DNA from: Paralteromonas sediminis
GTDB lineage: Bacteria; Pseudomonadota; Gammaproteobacteria; Enterobacterales; Alteromonadaceae
DNA length: 64,000 nucleotides
Direction: 5' to 3'
Assembly (NCBI RefSeq): GCF_003820355.1
Contig: NZ_RPOK01000003.1
Span: 1-64,000 of the forward strand
Shown: in pieces, positions 52,256 through 61,989 of the stretch
Position numbering within the stretch: position 1 is the first letter of the stretch
How the letters are laid out: each line of letters opens with the position of its first letter
The notes under the pieces: model-generated
Databases searched by the model: none
What the model was told of the DNA's origin: nothing
What the model saw: the letters and a program-made list of their open reading frames with translations, nothing else
Position numbers and translations under genes: made by a program

Positions 52256-53431
52256 TTACCACGCCTTCAAAGGATCGACATCCTCTTCATAGTCAACACC
52301 TTCAACGCCAAAGCCAAACAGGTTAAGAAAATCCTGATGGTACCCAGCATAATCACTTAACTCATGAAAGTTTTCCTGAGATACGCGCTCCCACACAGCC
52401 TTAACCTTTGCCTGTGTCTGATCATTCGTCTCTTTGCCGTCCATGCGGTAACGGTTAAATTCATCTAGCGTTGGTGCATCACCATATAGGCAATCATTAA
52501 ACAAACCTGAAATTTGCTCGATACACCCTTCATGGGTGCCTTCATCCTTCATTATTTTGTAAATCAATGAGATATACAGCGGCATTACAGGTATAGCTGA
52601 GCTTGCCTGTGTAACTAATGCTTTAAGTGAAGACACATTTGCCTGAATGGAGAGGGCTTTGTGATCATCAATGATGGCGGCAGCTGCTCGGTCGAGATCT
52701 TCTTTGGCTTTACCAATTGTCGCTTGACCATAAATTGGCCAGGTTAATTCTTTACCAATGTAGGTATACGCGGTGGTCTTACATCCTTCAGCAAGTATCC
52801 CTGCGTCTGACATTGCTGACAGCCAGCGTTCCCAGTCTTCTCCACCCATGACTTTGATGGTATTCGCTATTTCTTCGTCTGATGCAGGTGTAAGCTCAAC
52901 ATTATGGACTAGGTCTTTATCTGTATCGTAGGTTTTAGTGACATAAGTATCGCCCACTGGTTTCAGCGTAGACTTGTATACTTCACCGGTTACCGGATCT
53001 GTGCGACGAGGCGAGGCAAGGCTGTAGATTACCAAATCAATTTTACCCATATTGGCCTTCGCATACTCAATGACTTCAGCTTTAATTTCATCACTGAATG
53101 CATCGCCATTAATACTGTGCGCTTGCAGGCCTTTTGCTTTGGCAGCGTTGTGAAAAGCGGCTGTGTTGTACCAACCCGCTGTAGCCGTTTTCCTTTCCGT
53201 AGGAGGCTTCTCAAAACATACGCCCAACGTGTTGGCCCCGTACCCAAACGCTGACACTATTCGAGACGCAAGTCCGTAACCTGTTGAACACCCCAGTACC
53301 AATACATTTTTTGGACCCTCTGAATAAGACTGCTTAGTCACATAGTTGATCTGCTGTTCAACCAGAGCCGCACACCCGTTCGGGTGAGCATTGGTGCAAA
53401 TAAATCCGCGAATTTTTGGCTTAATAACCAT
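52256..53431 (-). CDS. fabV: Enoyl-ACP reductase FabV
   Basis: 391 aa from the ATG at 53431, preceded by GGAA; an ATG at 53446 has no SD. It reduces trans-2-enoyl-ACP with NADH in the last step of fatty-acid elongation and is the triclosan-tolerant SDR-type form of Vibrio and Pseudomonas. CTNAHPNGCAALVEQQI, VLGCSTGYGLASRI and the Y-x8-K active site in YGQATIGKAK identify it. Confidence 0.96.
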   Translation of the reverse strand: MVIKPKIRGFICTNAHPNGCAALVEQQINYVTKQSYSEGPKNVLVLGCSTGYGLASRIVSAFGYGANTLGVCFEKPPTERKTATAGWYNTAAFHNAAKAKGLQAHSINGDAFSDEIKAEVIEYAKANMGKIDLVIYSLASPRRTDPVTGEVYKSTLKPVGDTYVTKTYDTDKDLVHNVELTPASDEEIANTIKVMGGEDWERWLSAMSDAGILAEGCKTTAYTYIGKELTWPIYGQATIGKAKEDLDRAAAAIIDDHKALSIQANVSSLKALVTQASSAIPVMPLYISLIYKIMKDEGTHEGCIEQISGLFNDCLYGDAPTLDEFNRYRMDGKETNDQTQAKVKAVWERVSQENFHELSDYAGYHQDFLNLFGFGVEGVDYEEDVDPLKAW

Positions 53432-53512
53432 ACTAATTTCCGTCATAAAGTAGTGTTGAGCGCCATTGTAAAGCGCAATTTGATGAGGACAACTCCGAAC
53501 AGCTGGAGATGT

Positions 53513-53541
53513 GCGCCTGAGGGTCAGGTTATCTCAGGCGC
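53513..53541 (-). terminator. GC-rich hairpin after the TRAP substrate-binding gene
   Basis: GCGCCTGAG (53513-53521) and CTCAGGCGC (53533-53541), 11-base loop, starting 10 bases past the dctP-like stop. No U-tract, so Rho-independent termination is doubtful. It could be a 3' end stabiliser. Confidence 0.5.
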
Positions 53542-53551
53542 GGTTCAAGCA

Positions 53552-54652
53552 TTATCGATTGTCGTAATACGTTTTCTCTGAGAGTTCATGGTACTCACGA
53601 ACACCGTCATAAAAGGCCTTGTACGAGGCATAAATCTTGGCAAACTGAGGGTCGGCTGCGGCTTTTTCGGTCAGTACTTTTTCCGTGGCCGCTTTAAGTG
53701 CAAGCATCACATCTTCAGGCAAGGCTTTTACGGCTACCCCATGTTCTTTGATGAGGGTTTGCATGGCTTGATTATTGCGTGCGGTGTATTCGTCTAGCGT
53801 GTCCTGATTGGCCGCTCGTGTAGCCACTTCTACAATACTCTGCAAATCTGCAGGTAGGCTATCAAAGGCCTCTTTATTGACAATAAATTCTAGGGCTGTG
53901 CCTGGCTCGTGCCAACCGCTATGGTAATAGAAGTCAGCGGCTCTAAATAGGCCAAATGCCAAGTCATTATAAGGTCCTACCCATTCAGTAGCGTCGATAG
54001 CGCCAGTTTGCAGAGACGTGAAGATTTCACCGCCTGTCAGGGTCACAGGCACGCCACCAACTTCTTTGAACACTTCTCCACCCAGGCCGGGAATACGCAT
54101 TTTTAGCCCGTCAAAATCCTCCAGCGCAGTGATTTCTTTTTTAAACCACCCCGCCATCTGGACCCCGGTATTGCCACCAGCGAATGGGATCACACCAAAA
54201 GGTGCATAGAGTTCCCGCCACAATTCCATTCCTCCGCCATAATGCAACCAGGCATTCATTTCAGTCACATTCATCCCAAACGGAATAGCTGAAAATATGG
54301 GCGCTGCCGGCATTTTGCCTTTCCAGTAATAAGCGCCCGAATGCCCCATTTGTACTGAACCTTGTGAGACCGCATCAAACACTTCAAAACCCGGAACGAG
54401 TTCACCCGCACCGTAAACTGTCACGGTTAAACGCCCTCCCGACATGGCATTGACATAGTTGGCAAAGGTTTCTGGTGTTTGCCCTAGTCCAGGAAAGTTC
54501 TTTGGCCAAGATGTTACCAACTTCCATTTAATCGGCTCTGCCGCGGTTTTCGTCGCTGGGCCAGTTGTTGCGCTGGATGGCGCCTGCTTGTCTGAGCAGG
54601 ACATCAAAAATAAGGCTGTCACTGCCAATAACACAACGCGTAACTTCATCAT
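53552..54652 (-). CDS. TRAP transporter substrate-binding lipoprotein (TakP-like)
   Basis: 366 aa from the ATG at 54652 with AAGGAAAG upstream. The lipobox FLMSCS gives a lipid-anchored periplasmic receptor. DctP fold: SWPKNFPGLGQTPE, MGHSGAYYWKGK and ATEWVGPYNDLAFG; the GAYYWKGK segment is like TakP, which binds 2-oxoacids (pyruvate and similar). The substrate is inferred. It is downstream of the dctM and dctQ genes. Confidence 0.85.
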   Translation of the reverse strand: MMKLRVVLLAVTALFLMSCSDKQAPSSATTGPATKTAAEPIKWKLVTSWPKNFPGLGQTPETFANYVNAMSGGRLTVTVYGAGELVPGFEVFDAVSQGSVQMGHSGAYYWKGKMPAAPIFSAIPFGMNVTEMNAWLHYGGGMELWRELYAPFGVIPFAGGNTGVQMAGWFKKEITALEDFDGLKMRIPGLGGEVFKEVGGVPVTLTGGEIFTSLQTGAIDATEWVGPYNDLAFGLFRAADFYYHSGWHEPGTALEFIVNKEAFDSLPADLQSIVEVATRAANQDTLDEYTARNNQAMQTLIKEHGVAVKALPEDVMLALKAATEKVLTEKAAADPQFAKIYASYKAFYDGVREYHELSEKTYYDNR

Positions 54653-54681
54653 GATCTTTCCTTCTTCTATATCGAGTGAAC

Positions 54682-56037
54682 TCAACCGTAAACTGCCATG
54701 GGTAGCCAGGTAGCCAAGCTAGGCCAGAAACCAAGTAATGCCAGCACCAATAGCTGAATGAGTATAAACGGGATAACGCCTTTATATAAAGCCTGAGTAG
54801 GCAAACTTGGTGGCGCAACACCGCGCAGGTAAAACAATGCAAATCCAAAAGGTGGGGTCAAAAATGAGGTTTGTAAATTGATAGCCAGCATGATCCCCAA
54901 CCAGATAGGGTCCACGCCCATCATCAACAATACAGGGGCAACCAGGGGTACCACTACAAAAGTGATTTCTATGAAATCGAGGATAAACCCGAGTACAAAA
55001 ACTACCAACATGACGATAAACATCGCGCCGAATACGCCTCCGGGCAACGCTGACAGTATACTGTGAATAGCGTCATCTCCGCCAAACCCCCTAAATACCA
55101 GGGTAAAGACAGATGCACCAATTAAAATGAGAAATATCATGGAGGTCACACTCGCAGTACTCATAACAGCTTCACGTAAGCGTCCATACGATAATTGTTT
55201 TTTGGTAGCAGCGAGTAACAGCGCACCTACAGCCCCAACACCTGCAGCTTCGGTTGGTGTCGCAAACCCCGCCAGAATAGAGCCAAGTACAACCGCTATT
55301 AATAGCAATGGAGGCAGAAGCACCTTGACCAACTTACTCACTGGAACAGATTCTGACGCCTTTGCATCAAGTGGCGGTTTGGGTGCAAACGCGAGTACAT
55401 AAATACCATACAATAAAACCAAAATAAGGCCCGGTATGAATGCACCGACAAACAGATCACCTACAGAGACGGTATCGGGTGCAAAAATGCCCATTTTTAG
55501 CTGTGCTTGTTGATAAGCACTCGAGAGGACATCACCCAACAACACTAACGCGATAGAGGGCGGAATTATTTGGCCTAACGTTCCAGTCGCACAAATAGTG
55601 CCACTGGCAACAGCGGGATCATAGCCCCGTTTAAGCATGGTGGGTAATGATAGCAGCCCCATCGTCACCACAGTTGCACCCACAATACCCGTACTGGCCG
55701 CCAATAATGCGCCAACCAGCACAACAGAGAGGGCCATACCAGACCGAAAACGACTGAAACATTGCGCCATGGTTTCCAATAAATCTTCGGCAAGGCGCGA
55801 CTTTTCCAGCACCACTCCCATAAATACAAACAATGGCACAGCGATGAGTGTTTGGTTAGTTAACACGCCGTTCAGACGACTTGGTAGCGCAGCGAGATAA
55901 GCAAGATCGAATCCACCGGCTAGGTGCCCGATAAAGGCAAATATTAACGACAGGCCAGCTAGCGTCAGGGCAACGGGATATCCCAACAAAAGAAACCCGC
56001 ACAGGCAAAAAAATAAAAGTAATGCCATCCACTCCAT
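54682..56037 (-). CDS. TRAP transporter large permease (DctM/TakM-like)
   Basis: 451 aa with about twelve membrane helices, the transport subunit of the tripartite ATP-independent periplasmic transporter. SGTICATGTLGQIIPPSIALVLLG, PTEAAGVGAVGALLLA and FITFVVVPLVAPVLLMMG-like motifs (read as TFVVVPLVAP) are DctM hallmarks. It works with the small permease and moves the substrate with Na+. It overlaps dctQ by one base (ATGA/TAATG type). Confidence 0.92.
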   Translation of the reverse strand: MEWMALLLFFCLCGFLLLGYPVALTLAGLSLIFAFIGHLAGGFDLAYLAALPSRLNGVLTNQTLIAVPLFVFMGVVLEKSRLAEDLLETMAQCFSRFRSGMALSVVLVGALLAASTGIVGATVVTMGLLSLPTMLKRGYDPAVASGTICATGTLGQIIPPSIALVLLGDVLSSAYQQAQLKMGIFAPDTVSVGDLFVGAFIPGLILVLLYGIYVLAFAPKPPLDAKASESVPVSKLVKVLLPPLLLIAVVLGSILAGFATPTEAAGVGAVGALLLAATKKQLSYGRLREAVMSTASVTSMIFLILIGASVFTLVFRGFGGDDAIHSILSALPGGVFGAMFIVMLVVFVLGFILDFIEITFVVVPLVAPVLLMMGVDPIWLGIMLAINLQTSFLTPPFGFALFYLRGVAPPSLPTQALYKGVIPFILIQLLVLALLGFWPSLATWLPMAVYG

Positions 56038-56555
56038 CAGGTCGCCCTTTCGGTTGTATTGAGGAGAGACTGCATAGCGCGAAGGACAATCGCAATACCT
56101 TGCAACATCATCAACACAGCAAAGGCAGGGATCAGTGACTTCATGACAAACACTAACGGTAGGCCTCCCGCCTCTTTAGACCCCTCCAGTAAACGCCAAG
56201 ACTCCAGGACATAACTCCAGCTGTAAAAAACGATAGACATACACACGGGGAATAGAAATGCGATAGTGCCGAAGATATTAACCCAGGCTTGCTGTTTGCC
56301 TGACCAGTGCCGGTAGAAAATGTCCACTCTGACATGCTCATCTTGACCCAATGCATGGGCAGCAAATAGCATAAATACAAACGCGTGTTGATATTGGATG
56401 GACTCTTGTAAGGCTACCCAACCAAGATTAAATCCATAGCGAAGAACAACGACAACAAAGGTCGTCAAAGCCATTGTGAGCACTGCCCAGCACACAATTT
56501 TTGCAGATACTGAGCAGACTTTCTCACAAATGGTTGCAGTAGTAGCAACAACCAT
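56037..56555 (-). CDS. TRAP transporter small permease (DctQ/TakQ-like)
   Basis: 172 aa, four membrane helices. ALQESIQYQHAFVFMLFAAHALGQDEHVRVDIFY (read as LQESIQYQHAFVFML and DEHVRVDIFY) is the typical DctQ core of the type with Arg-Val-Asp near helix 3. It links the receptor and large permease. It starts 27 bases after the stop of fklB on the same strand. Confidence 0.88.
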   Translation of the reverse strand: MVVATTATICEKVCSVSAKIVCWAVLTMALTTFVVVVLRYGFNLGWVALQESIQYQHAFVFMLFAAHALGQDEHVRVDIFYRHWSGKQQAWVNIFGTIAFLFPVCMSIVFYSWSYVLESWRLLEGSKEAGGLPLVFVMKSLIPAFAVLMMLQGIAIVLRAMQSLLNTTERAT

Positions 56556-56582
56556 AAATGCACTTGTTATTGAAAATTTCGC

Positions 56583-57203
56583 CTACGCTACAATATCAAG
56601 CAACTCGACGTCAAAGATTAGTGTTGAATAAGGCTTGATTGCACCACCCGCACCTTGCTCACCATAGGCGAGTTCATGCGGAACATATAGGCGCCATTTT
56701 GAACCTACAGGCATAAGTTGTAACGCCTCTGTCCAGCCTTTAATCACACCATTCACAGGGAACTCTGCTGGCTCACCGCGCTGGTACGAACTGTCAAATA
56801 CATCACCACTCATCAATGTGCCATGATAATGTGTCCGAACTGTACTGGTAGGACCGGGCCTATTGCCGTCACCTTCAGTAATTATCTCATACTGAAGCCC
56901 ACTATCTGTGGTAGTGACTTCGTCACGGGCACCATTTTCTTTAAGAAACGCCGCGCCAGCCTCAATGTCACCTTTAAACTGGGCAGTTTTGGCTTCCTGC
57001 ATACGCGCATGAATAGTCTGGAACGCCTCTCTGAGCGCGTTGTTGTCTACCTGAGACGCTTCGCCATTAAACGCATCTTTCAACCCCTCAGCAACTGCAT
57101 CAAGGGCTAAACCCTCGAAAGGATTAGATCTAAGCTGCTCACCCATTTGGTAACCGATACCGTAGCTTGCTTGTGTTTCTACTGTAGAAAACTTGTCAGA
57201 CAC
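56583..57203 (-). CDS. fklB: FKBP-type peptidyl-prolyl isomerase (FklB-like)
   Basis: 206 aa from a GTG at 57203, with GGGAG upstream; this equals the length of E. coli FklB. An N-terminal dimerisation helix region (ASYGIGYQMGEQL) precedes the FKBP domain (about 110-206: TVRTHYHGTLMSGDVFDSSY, FPVNGVIKGWTEALQLMPVG, YGEQGAG). It catalyses proline isomerisation in protein folding. No signal peptide is seen, so it is cytoplasmic. Confidence 0.92.
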   Translation of the reverse strand: MSDKFSTVETQASYGIGYQMGEQLRSNPFEGLALDAVAEGLKDAFNGEASQVDNNALREAFQTIHARMQEAKTAQFKGDIEAGAAFLKENGARDEVTTTDSGLQYEIITEGDGNRPGPTSTVRTHYHGTLMSGDVFDSSYQRGEPAEFPVNGVIKGWTEALQLMPVGSKWRLYVPHELAYGEQGAGGAIKPYSTLIFDVELLDIVA

Positions 57204-57408
57204 CTGAACTCCCGTTTTAAAATTGAGTATTAAATAAAGGCGCGATGTTAGCACATTATTTGGACCTGTTGGGCGTAGTATGCGAAATTGAACGGGTGAG
57301 GAGAATGCACAATATTGTAATTTTGCAACATTTCAACCTTAATTGGACTTGCAAAAGCCATCAATATTGAAAGAAAATGACAAAATCAGTTTCAAAAGAG
57401 GAAGCGTT

Positions 57409-60036
57409 ATGCCCTACCAGTTTGATGGTGAATTAAAAGATACCGTACGTTATTTAGGCCGGACGCTAGGCGAAACAATAAAAAATGAATTAGGCGACGC
57501 CTGGCTGGAACGAATTGAAACCATTCGTAAAACCGGTCGGCAATCCTTTCAAGGTGATGCGGATTCAAGCAAAGCCTTGCAAAGCCTGTTTAGCGAACTC
57601 GAGGACAATGAGTTATTAACTGTGGGACGTGCATTTGCCCAATTTTTAAACCTGGGGAATATTGCTGAGCAGGAGTACAACAGTAACCTCAATGCGGAAT
57701 CCGCATTGGACTCACTGTTCTCCCACCTATCAAGTGAAAAGGGTCAATCGGTAGACAAAAAAAGCGTTGAAACCGCACTCAAGAAACTTGATATTGATCT
57801 AGTACTAACGGCTCACCCGACAGAGGTTACGCGGCGTACTCTCATTCACAAACACAGTCAACTTGCCGCTTGCCTTCAGGATCTCCATACCGATACGCTT
57901 GACGATACGGGAAGAGAACGTTTACAAAACCGCATCGCCGACCTCATTAGCCAGGCTTGGCACACGGAAGAGATCCGTTCTGAGCGCCCTACTCCTGTTG
58001 ATGAAGCGAGGTGGGGATTTTCCGTTATTGAAAATTCACTCTGGGAGGCGGTTCCCGATTTCTTGCGAGATTTCGACAGCAAATTGCAACAACATCTGGA
58101 TATTAACCTGCCTATAGATGCTGCGCCCGTCCATTTCAGTTCATGGATGGGTGGCGACAGAGATGGAAACCCGTTTGTTACGGCAAAGGTTACACAGACA
58201 GTCCTCCTCAGCGCCCGGCGACGTGCAGCCAAACTATTTGCTCGTGACTTGGACCAGCTGCAGGTTGAGTTATCCATGCGAGATTGTAGCCAGGCATTAC
58301 GCCAGGTTGTGGGAGAGACAAACGAGCCTTATCGCGCCTTGTTGCGCCCACTGTTTAAACGCATGGAACAAACTCGCGACGGCATAACCGATTATTTAAA
58401 CGGCAAACCGGTTAATCAGGCCGATTGGGTAGCATCTAATTCTGAATTGCTTGAACCGCTTAACTTATGCTATTCATCGTTGATCGAATGCGGTATGCCA
58501 ATTACAGCTAAAGGCTTGTTGTTAGATACCATCCGCAGGGTGCATTGTTTTGGCATTCACCTGCTTCGCCTGGACGTCAGACAAGACTCTCAACGCCACA
58601 CCGATGTATTCAGTGAGCTCACTCGCTATCTAGGCCTAGGCGACTATTCCCAGTGGAGTGAAGATGATAAACAAGCATTTTTACTCAGAGAGCTCAGCTC
58701 GAAGCGCCCCCTTTTCCCAAGCCAATGGAATGCCAGTGAAGATGTTCAGGAGGTGCTTGATACCTGTAGAGTTATCGCACAAAACAGCAAGGATGGCTTT
58801 GGTATTTACATTATCTCAATGGCAAGCCAGGCATCCGACGTATTGGCAGTACAATTATTACTTAATGAGATGGGCGTGGACTGGCCTATGCCTGTTGCGC
58901 CCCTGTTTGAAACACTTGATGACCTAAACAACTCACCCGTTGTCATGGATAAGTTGCTCAGCATAGACTGGTATCGGGGCTACATTAATGGTCGTCAATA
59001 TATCATGATTGGGTACAGTGATTCGGCAAAAGATGCGGGGGCTTTGGCTGCAGGTTGGGCCCAATATGAATCTCAGGAAGCGCTGGTTACACTGTCTGAA
59101 AAGTTTGGTATCGAATTAACGCTTTTCCATGGCCGTGGTGGTACCATAGGTCGCGGTGGCTTACCTGCACACGCAGCGATTCATTCACAACCTCCAGGCT
59201 CTCTTGACGGTGGCTTTCGAGTTACCGAGCAGGGCGAAACCATACGCTATAAATTTGGTATGCCAAGGCTGGCCAAGCGCAGCCTGAGCATCTATGCCAG
59301 TGCAATTATTGAAGCCATGCTCTTTCCACCTCCGGTGCCAAAAGACACTTGGCGCACTGCCATAACTGAAATGGCGGCCAATGGTCGTGATAATTATCGG
59401 GCAATAGTCAGAGGCCATGAAGACTTTGTACCTTATTTCAGGGTCGCAACACCGGAGCAGGAATTAGGCAAGTTACCTTTGGGTAGCCGCCCGGCAAAAC
59501 GTAAGCCTACGGGTGGAATAGAAAGTCTTCGGGCAATCCCGTGGATTTTTGCCTGGGCGCAGACGCGCTTGGTATTACCGGCCTGGCTGGGTGTAATGAA
59601 AGCCATTCAAACAAAGCAGAAGGACGACAATGAAGTAGTGGCTGATATGATCGCCAACTGGCCGTTCTTTAGTTCTCGTCTCTCCATGCTCGACATGGTC
59701 TTTCACAAAGCTGACGCACGGATAAGCGAAGCTTATGACCACAATTTAGTCCCCGAGTCGCTACAACATTTTGGACAGCAACTTCGCGATGAACTGACAT
59801 TCAGCGTTCAGGCATTGCTGGACATTACAGGCCAGGAAAGCATTATGCAGAGTGACCCACAAGGTAGTGAGTCAATGAATATTCGCGCTTCTTATTTGCA
59901 GCCGCTGCATTACCTGCAAATAGAGTTGCTCAAACGCATCCGAGAACAAGATGACGATGCTTACAACAGCGAATTGGAGCGTGCCATGATGGTAACCATA
60001 ACAGGTATCGCTATTGGTATGCGTAATACCGGCTAA
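57409..60036 (+). CDS. ppc: Phosphoenolpyruvate carboxylase
   Basis: 875 aa from the ATG at 57409 with AGAGGAAG upstream (E. coli 883 aa). It makes oxaloacetate from PEP and bicarbonate to refill the TCA cycle. LTAHPTEVTRRT, GYSDSAKDAGALAAGW, LFHGRGGTIGRGG and the C-terminal MRNTG are signature motifs. A bidirectional terminator follows. It is divergent from fklB. Confidence 0.97.
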   Translation: MPYQFDGELKDTVRYLGRTLGETIKNELGDAWLERIETIRKTGRQSFQGDADSSKALQSLFSELEDNELLTVGRAFAQFLNLGNIAEQEYNSNLNAESALDSLFSHLSSEKGQSVDKKSVETALKKLDIDLVLTAHPTEVTRRTLIHKHSQLAACLQDLHTDTLDDTGRERLQNRIADLISQAWHTEEIRSERPTPVDEARWGFSVIENSLWEAVPDFLRDFDSKLQQHLDINLPIDAAPVHFSSWMGGDRDGNPFVTAKVTQTVLLSARRRAAKLFARDLDQLQVELSMRDCSQALRQVVGETNEPYRALLRPLFKRMEQTRDGITDYLNGKPVNQADWVASNSELLEPLNLCYSSLIECGMPITAKGLLLDTIRRVHCFGIHLLRLDVRQDSQRHTDVFSELTRYLGLGDYSQWSEDDKQAFLLRELSSKRPLFPSQWNASEDVQEVLDTCRVIAQNSKDGFGIYIISMASQASDVLAVQLLLNEMGVDWPMPVAPLFETLDDLNNSPVVMDKLLSIDWYRGYINGRQYIMIGYSDSAKDAGALAAGWAQYESQEALVTLSEKFGIELTLFHGRGGTIGRGGLPAHAAIHSQPPGSLDGGFRVTEQGETIRYKFGMPRLAKRSLSIYASAIIEAMLFPPPVPKDTWRTAITEMAANGRDNYRAIVRGHEDFVPYFRVATPEQELGKLPLGSRPAKRKPTGGIESLRAIPWIFAWAQTRLVLPAWLGVMKAIQTKQKDDNEVVADMIANWPFFSSRLSMLDMVFHKADARISEAYDHNLVPESLQHFGQQLRDELTFSVQALLDITGQESIMQSDPQGSESMNIRASYLQPLHYLQIELLKRIREQDDDAYNSELERAMMVTITGIAIGMRNTG

Positions 60037-60052
60037 ATGACAATCACGGCTT

Positions 60053-60084
60053 AAAAAAGGTCAGATTCAACGCTGACCTTTTTT
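60053..60084. terminator. Bidirectional intrinsic terminator between ppc and lepB
   Basis: AGGTCAG (60058-60064), 8-base loop, CTGACCT (60073-60079) with an A-run before and a T-run after. It ends ppc on the plus strand and lepB on the minus strand. Confidence 0.92.
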
Positions 60085-60088
60085 ACTC

Positions 60089-60751
60089 TTAAAGTCGTGC
60101 AAACACCTTTTCTGGTCGGGGTAGGTAATAATTCTCGTAGTTCAATGAAAACATCACGTAGTCTGCCCGGCCAATAATCTCATGCCTTGGCACAAAACCA
60201 ATTACCCGGGAATCAGCACTATTGTCTCTGTTGTCACCGAGGGCAAGATAGTGGTCTTCGGGCACAATAACAGGCGCAAAGCTTTGCAATACAGACGTTT
60301 CCTTACTCACTCTTACTGAATGCGTAACGCCCAGTAAGTCTTCGGCAAACTCCTGATAGCCAACTCGCTCCCCCTCAAACACGTAATCAAGTGCTTTTCC
60401 ATTGATAATCAGAATGTTGTTGTGCATCGACACCTGATCACCGGGTACGCCAATTACGCGTTTAACTAAACGCTTTTCCGCTTTTTCTGATTCAAAAACA
60501 ATAATATCGCCCCGCGCAGGTTCACTGTGAGGGTTTAAGTTGATTTCGGTAAAAGGCACTTTTACATCATAAGCCAACTTATCAACCCAAATACGATCAC
60601 CCTCTAATATGGTCGGTTTCATTGAACCTGTGGGTACATCATTCCAATCTGCGATGGCGCTTCTGAAGAAAACCATCAGCACAATAAAAACGATAAACCC
60701 CTTATTTTCTTTCCAAATGCGCCTTAGCCATGGTGATTGCTGTTGTTTCAT
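60089..60751 (-). CDS. lepB: Signal peptidase I (LepB-type)
   Basis: 220 aa from the ATG at 60751. One N-terminal membrane helix (about 19-36), then the catalytic Ser in VPTGSMKPT and the general base Lys in RLVKRVIGVPGD; LGDNRDNSADSR is the last box. It cleaves signal peptides at the outer face of the inner membrane. It is shorter than E. coli LepB and not next to lepA, rnc or era, so it could be a second copy. Confidence 0.9.
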   Translation of the reverse strand: MKQQQSPWLRRIWKENKGFIVFIVLMVFFRSAIADWNDVPTGSMKPTILEGDRIWVDKLAYDVKVPFTEINLNPHSEPARGDIIVFESEKAEKRLVKRVIGVPGDQVSMHNNILIINGKALDYVFEGERVGYQEFAEDLLGVTHSVRVSKETSVLQSFAPVIVPEDHYLALGDNRDNSADSRVIGFVPRHEIIGRADYVMFSLNYENYYLPRPEKVFARL

Positions 60752-60825
60752 GAACTTATTCTCTGTTTTCCCTTTCTGTACCATAGAGCCTGTGTATTGG
60801 CATTTAGTTCATTTAAAGCGGGCAT

Positions 60826-60851
60826 AAAAAAAGCACCTTTCGGTGCTTTTT
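60826..60851 (-). terminator. Intrinsic terminator after mdh
   Basis: GCACC (60833-60837), TTTC loop, GGTGC (60842-60846), A-run on one side and T-run on the other. On the minus strand the hairpin is followed by seven T. It closes mdh, and lepB starts beyond it. Confidence 0.88.
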
Positions 60852-60867
60852 ATCAAAAGATATTCGA

Positions 60868-61806
60868 TTAACCGGCTACAAAGTCAACACCAAGTTTAAT
60901 GTCCCCGCGCAAGCCTTCTAGCATATCTTCTTTCGCTTTTTGCTCAAAGGCGCTTAATTCGCCATAGGAAAGAATCTCTTCTACGCCGTTTTTACCCAAA
61001 CGTACTGGATGAGAGAAAAACGCGGCGTCGTCTCTGTCATCGGTTTGCACATAAGTGTACTCAACCACATTATCACCGTTCATTGCGGCTACCAGTGACA
61101 AACAGAAACGTGCTGCTGCCTGGCCCATCGAAAGCGTAGCCGAACCACCACCAGCTTTCGCTTCAACCACTTCTGTACCCGCATTTTGAATACGCGTTGT
61201 AAGACTTGCCACTTCATCATCAGAGAAGCTAACACCTTCAACCTGAGACAATAGCGGTAGAATGGTCGTGCCTGAGTGACCACCTATAACAGGTACATGC
61301 ACCGATGCCACATCTAAGCCTTTTAGATCTGCGACAAACGTCTCAGCACGGATTACGTCAAGCGTTGTCACACCAAACAATTTGTTTTTGTCATATACGC
61401 CTTTTGCTTTCAAGGTTTCAGCCGCGATAGCAACCGTTGTATTAACAGGGTTAGTGATGATACCAATGCACGCTTTGGGGCAGTGATCAGCAATCCCTTC
61501 TACCAACGCCTTAACGATGCCCGCGTTGATATTAAAAAGATCTGAGCGATCCATACCCGGTTTACGAGGCACACCTGCTGGGATCAACACAATGTCACAG
61601 CCCGTAAGAGCCTCTGCCAGATCATCTTTACCATGACCTGTTACCGTGACGCCTGTTGGAATGTGGCTCAAATCCACAGCTACACCAGGTACTACTGGAG
61701 CAACATCATACAGCGCCAAAGAAGAACCCGCAGGCAACTGGGTTTTAAGTAATAAAGACAAGGCTTGACCAATACCACCGGCAGCGCCCAAAACGGCTAC
61801 TTTCAT
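60868..61806 (-). CDS. mdh: Malate dehydrogenase (NAD+)
   Basis: 312 aa, the same length as E. coli Mdh. It interconverts malate and oxaloacetate. [14 protein letters not shown] is the NAD loop, [15 protein letters not shown] carries substrate Arg residues, ITNPVNTTV follows, and the catalytic His is in VIGGHSG. It is divergent from argR, and an ARG box lies between them. Confidence 0.97.
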   Translation of the reverse strand: MKVAVLGAAGGIGQALSLLLKTQLPAGSSLALYDVAPVVPGVAVDLSHIPTGVTVTGHGKDDLAEALTGCDIVLIPAGVPRKPGMDRSDLFNINAGIVKALVEGIADHCPKACIGIITNPVNTTVAIAAETLKAKGVYDKNKLFGVTTLDVIRAETFVADLKGLDVASVHVPVIGGHSGTTILPLLSQVEGVSFSDDEVASLTTRIQNAGTEVVEAKAGGGSATLSMGQAAARFCLSLVAAMNGDNVVEYTYVQTDDRDDAAFFSHPVRLGKNGVEEILSYGELSAFEQKAKEDMLEGLRGDIKLGVDFVAG

Positions 61807-61902
61807 TATCTATCTCCTAGGGATTTTGCTTATCTGGATGAGGCCGACACGTTACTGCAACCTCGGCAAAAACTCAACAAAATGTTCGTATTTATGCAAT
61901 TT

Positions 61903-61920
61903 AATGAATTATTATGCATT
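61903..61920. promoter_or_regulatory. Putative ARG box (ArgR operator)
   Basis: The 18-bp window centred on TGAATTATTATGCA (61905-61918) fits TGAAT-N4-ATTCA with one mismatch. A weaker half-site, ATTTATGCA, lies one helical turn to the left, as in typical tandem ARG boxes. It sits between divergent mdh and argR, so it may serve argR autorepression, mdh control or both. Confidence 0.65.
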
Positions 61921-61989
61921 TTTATTGCACGTTCTTTAAACTTGCGCCACAATATCACAACTTTTTTACACTTATTGTGACTACGACCA

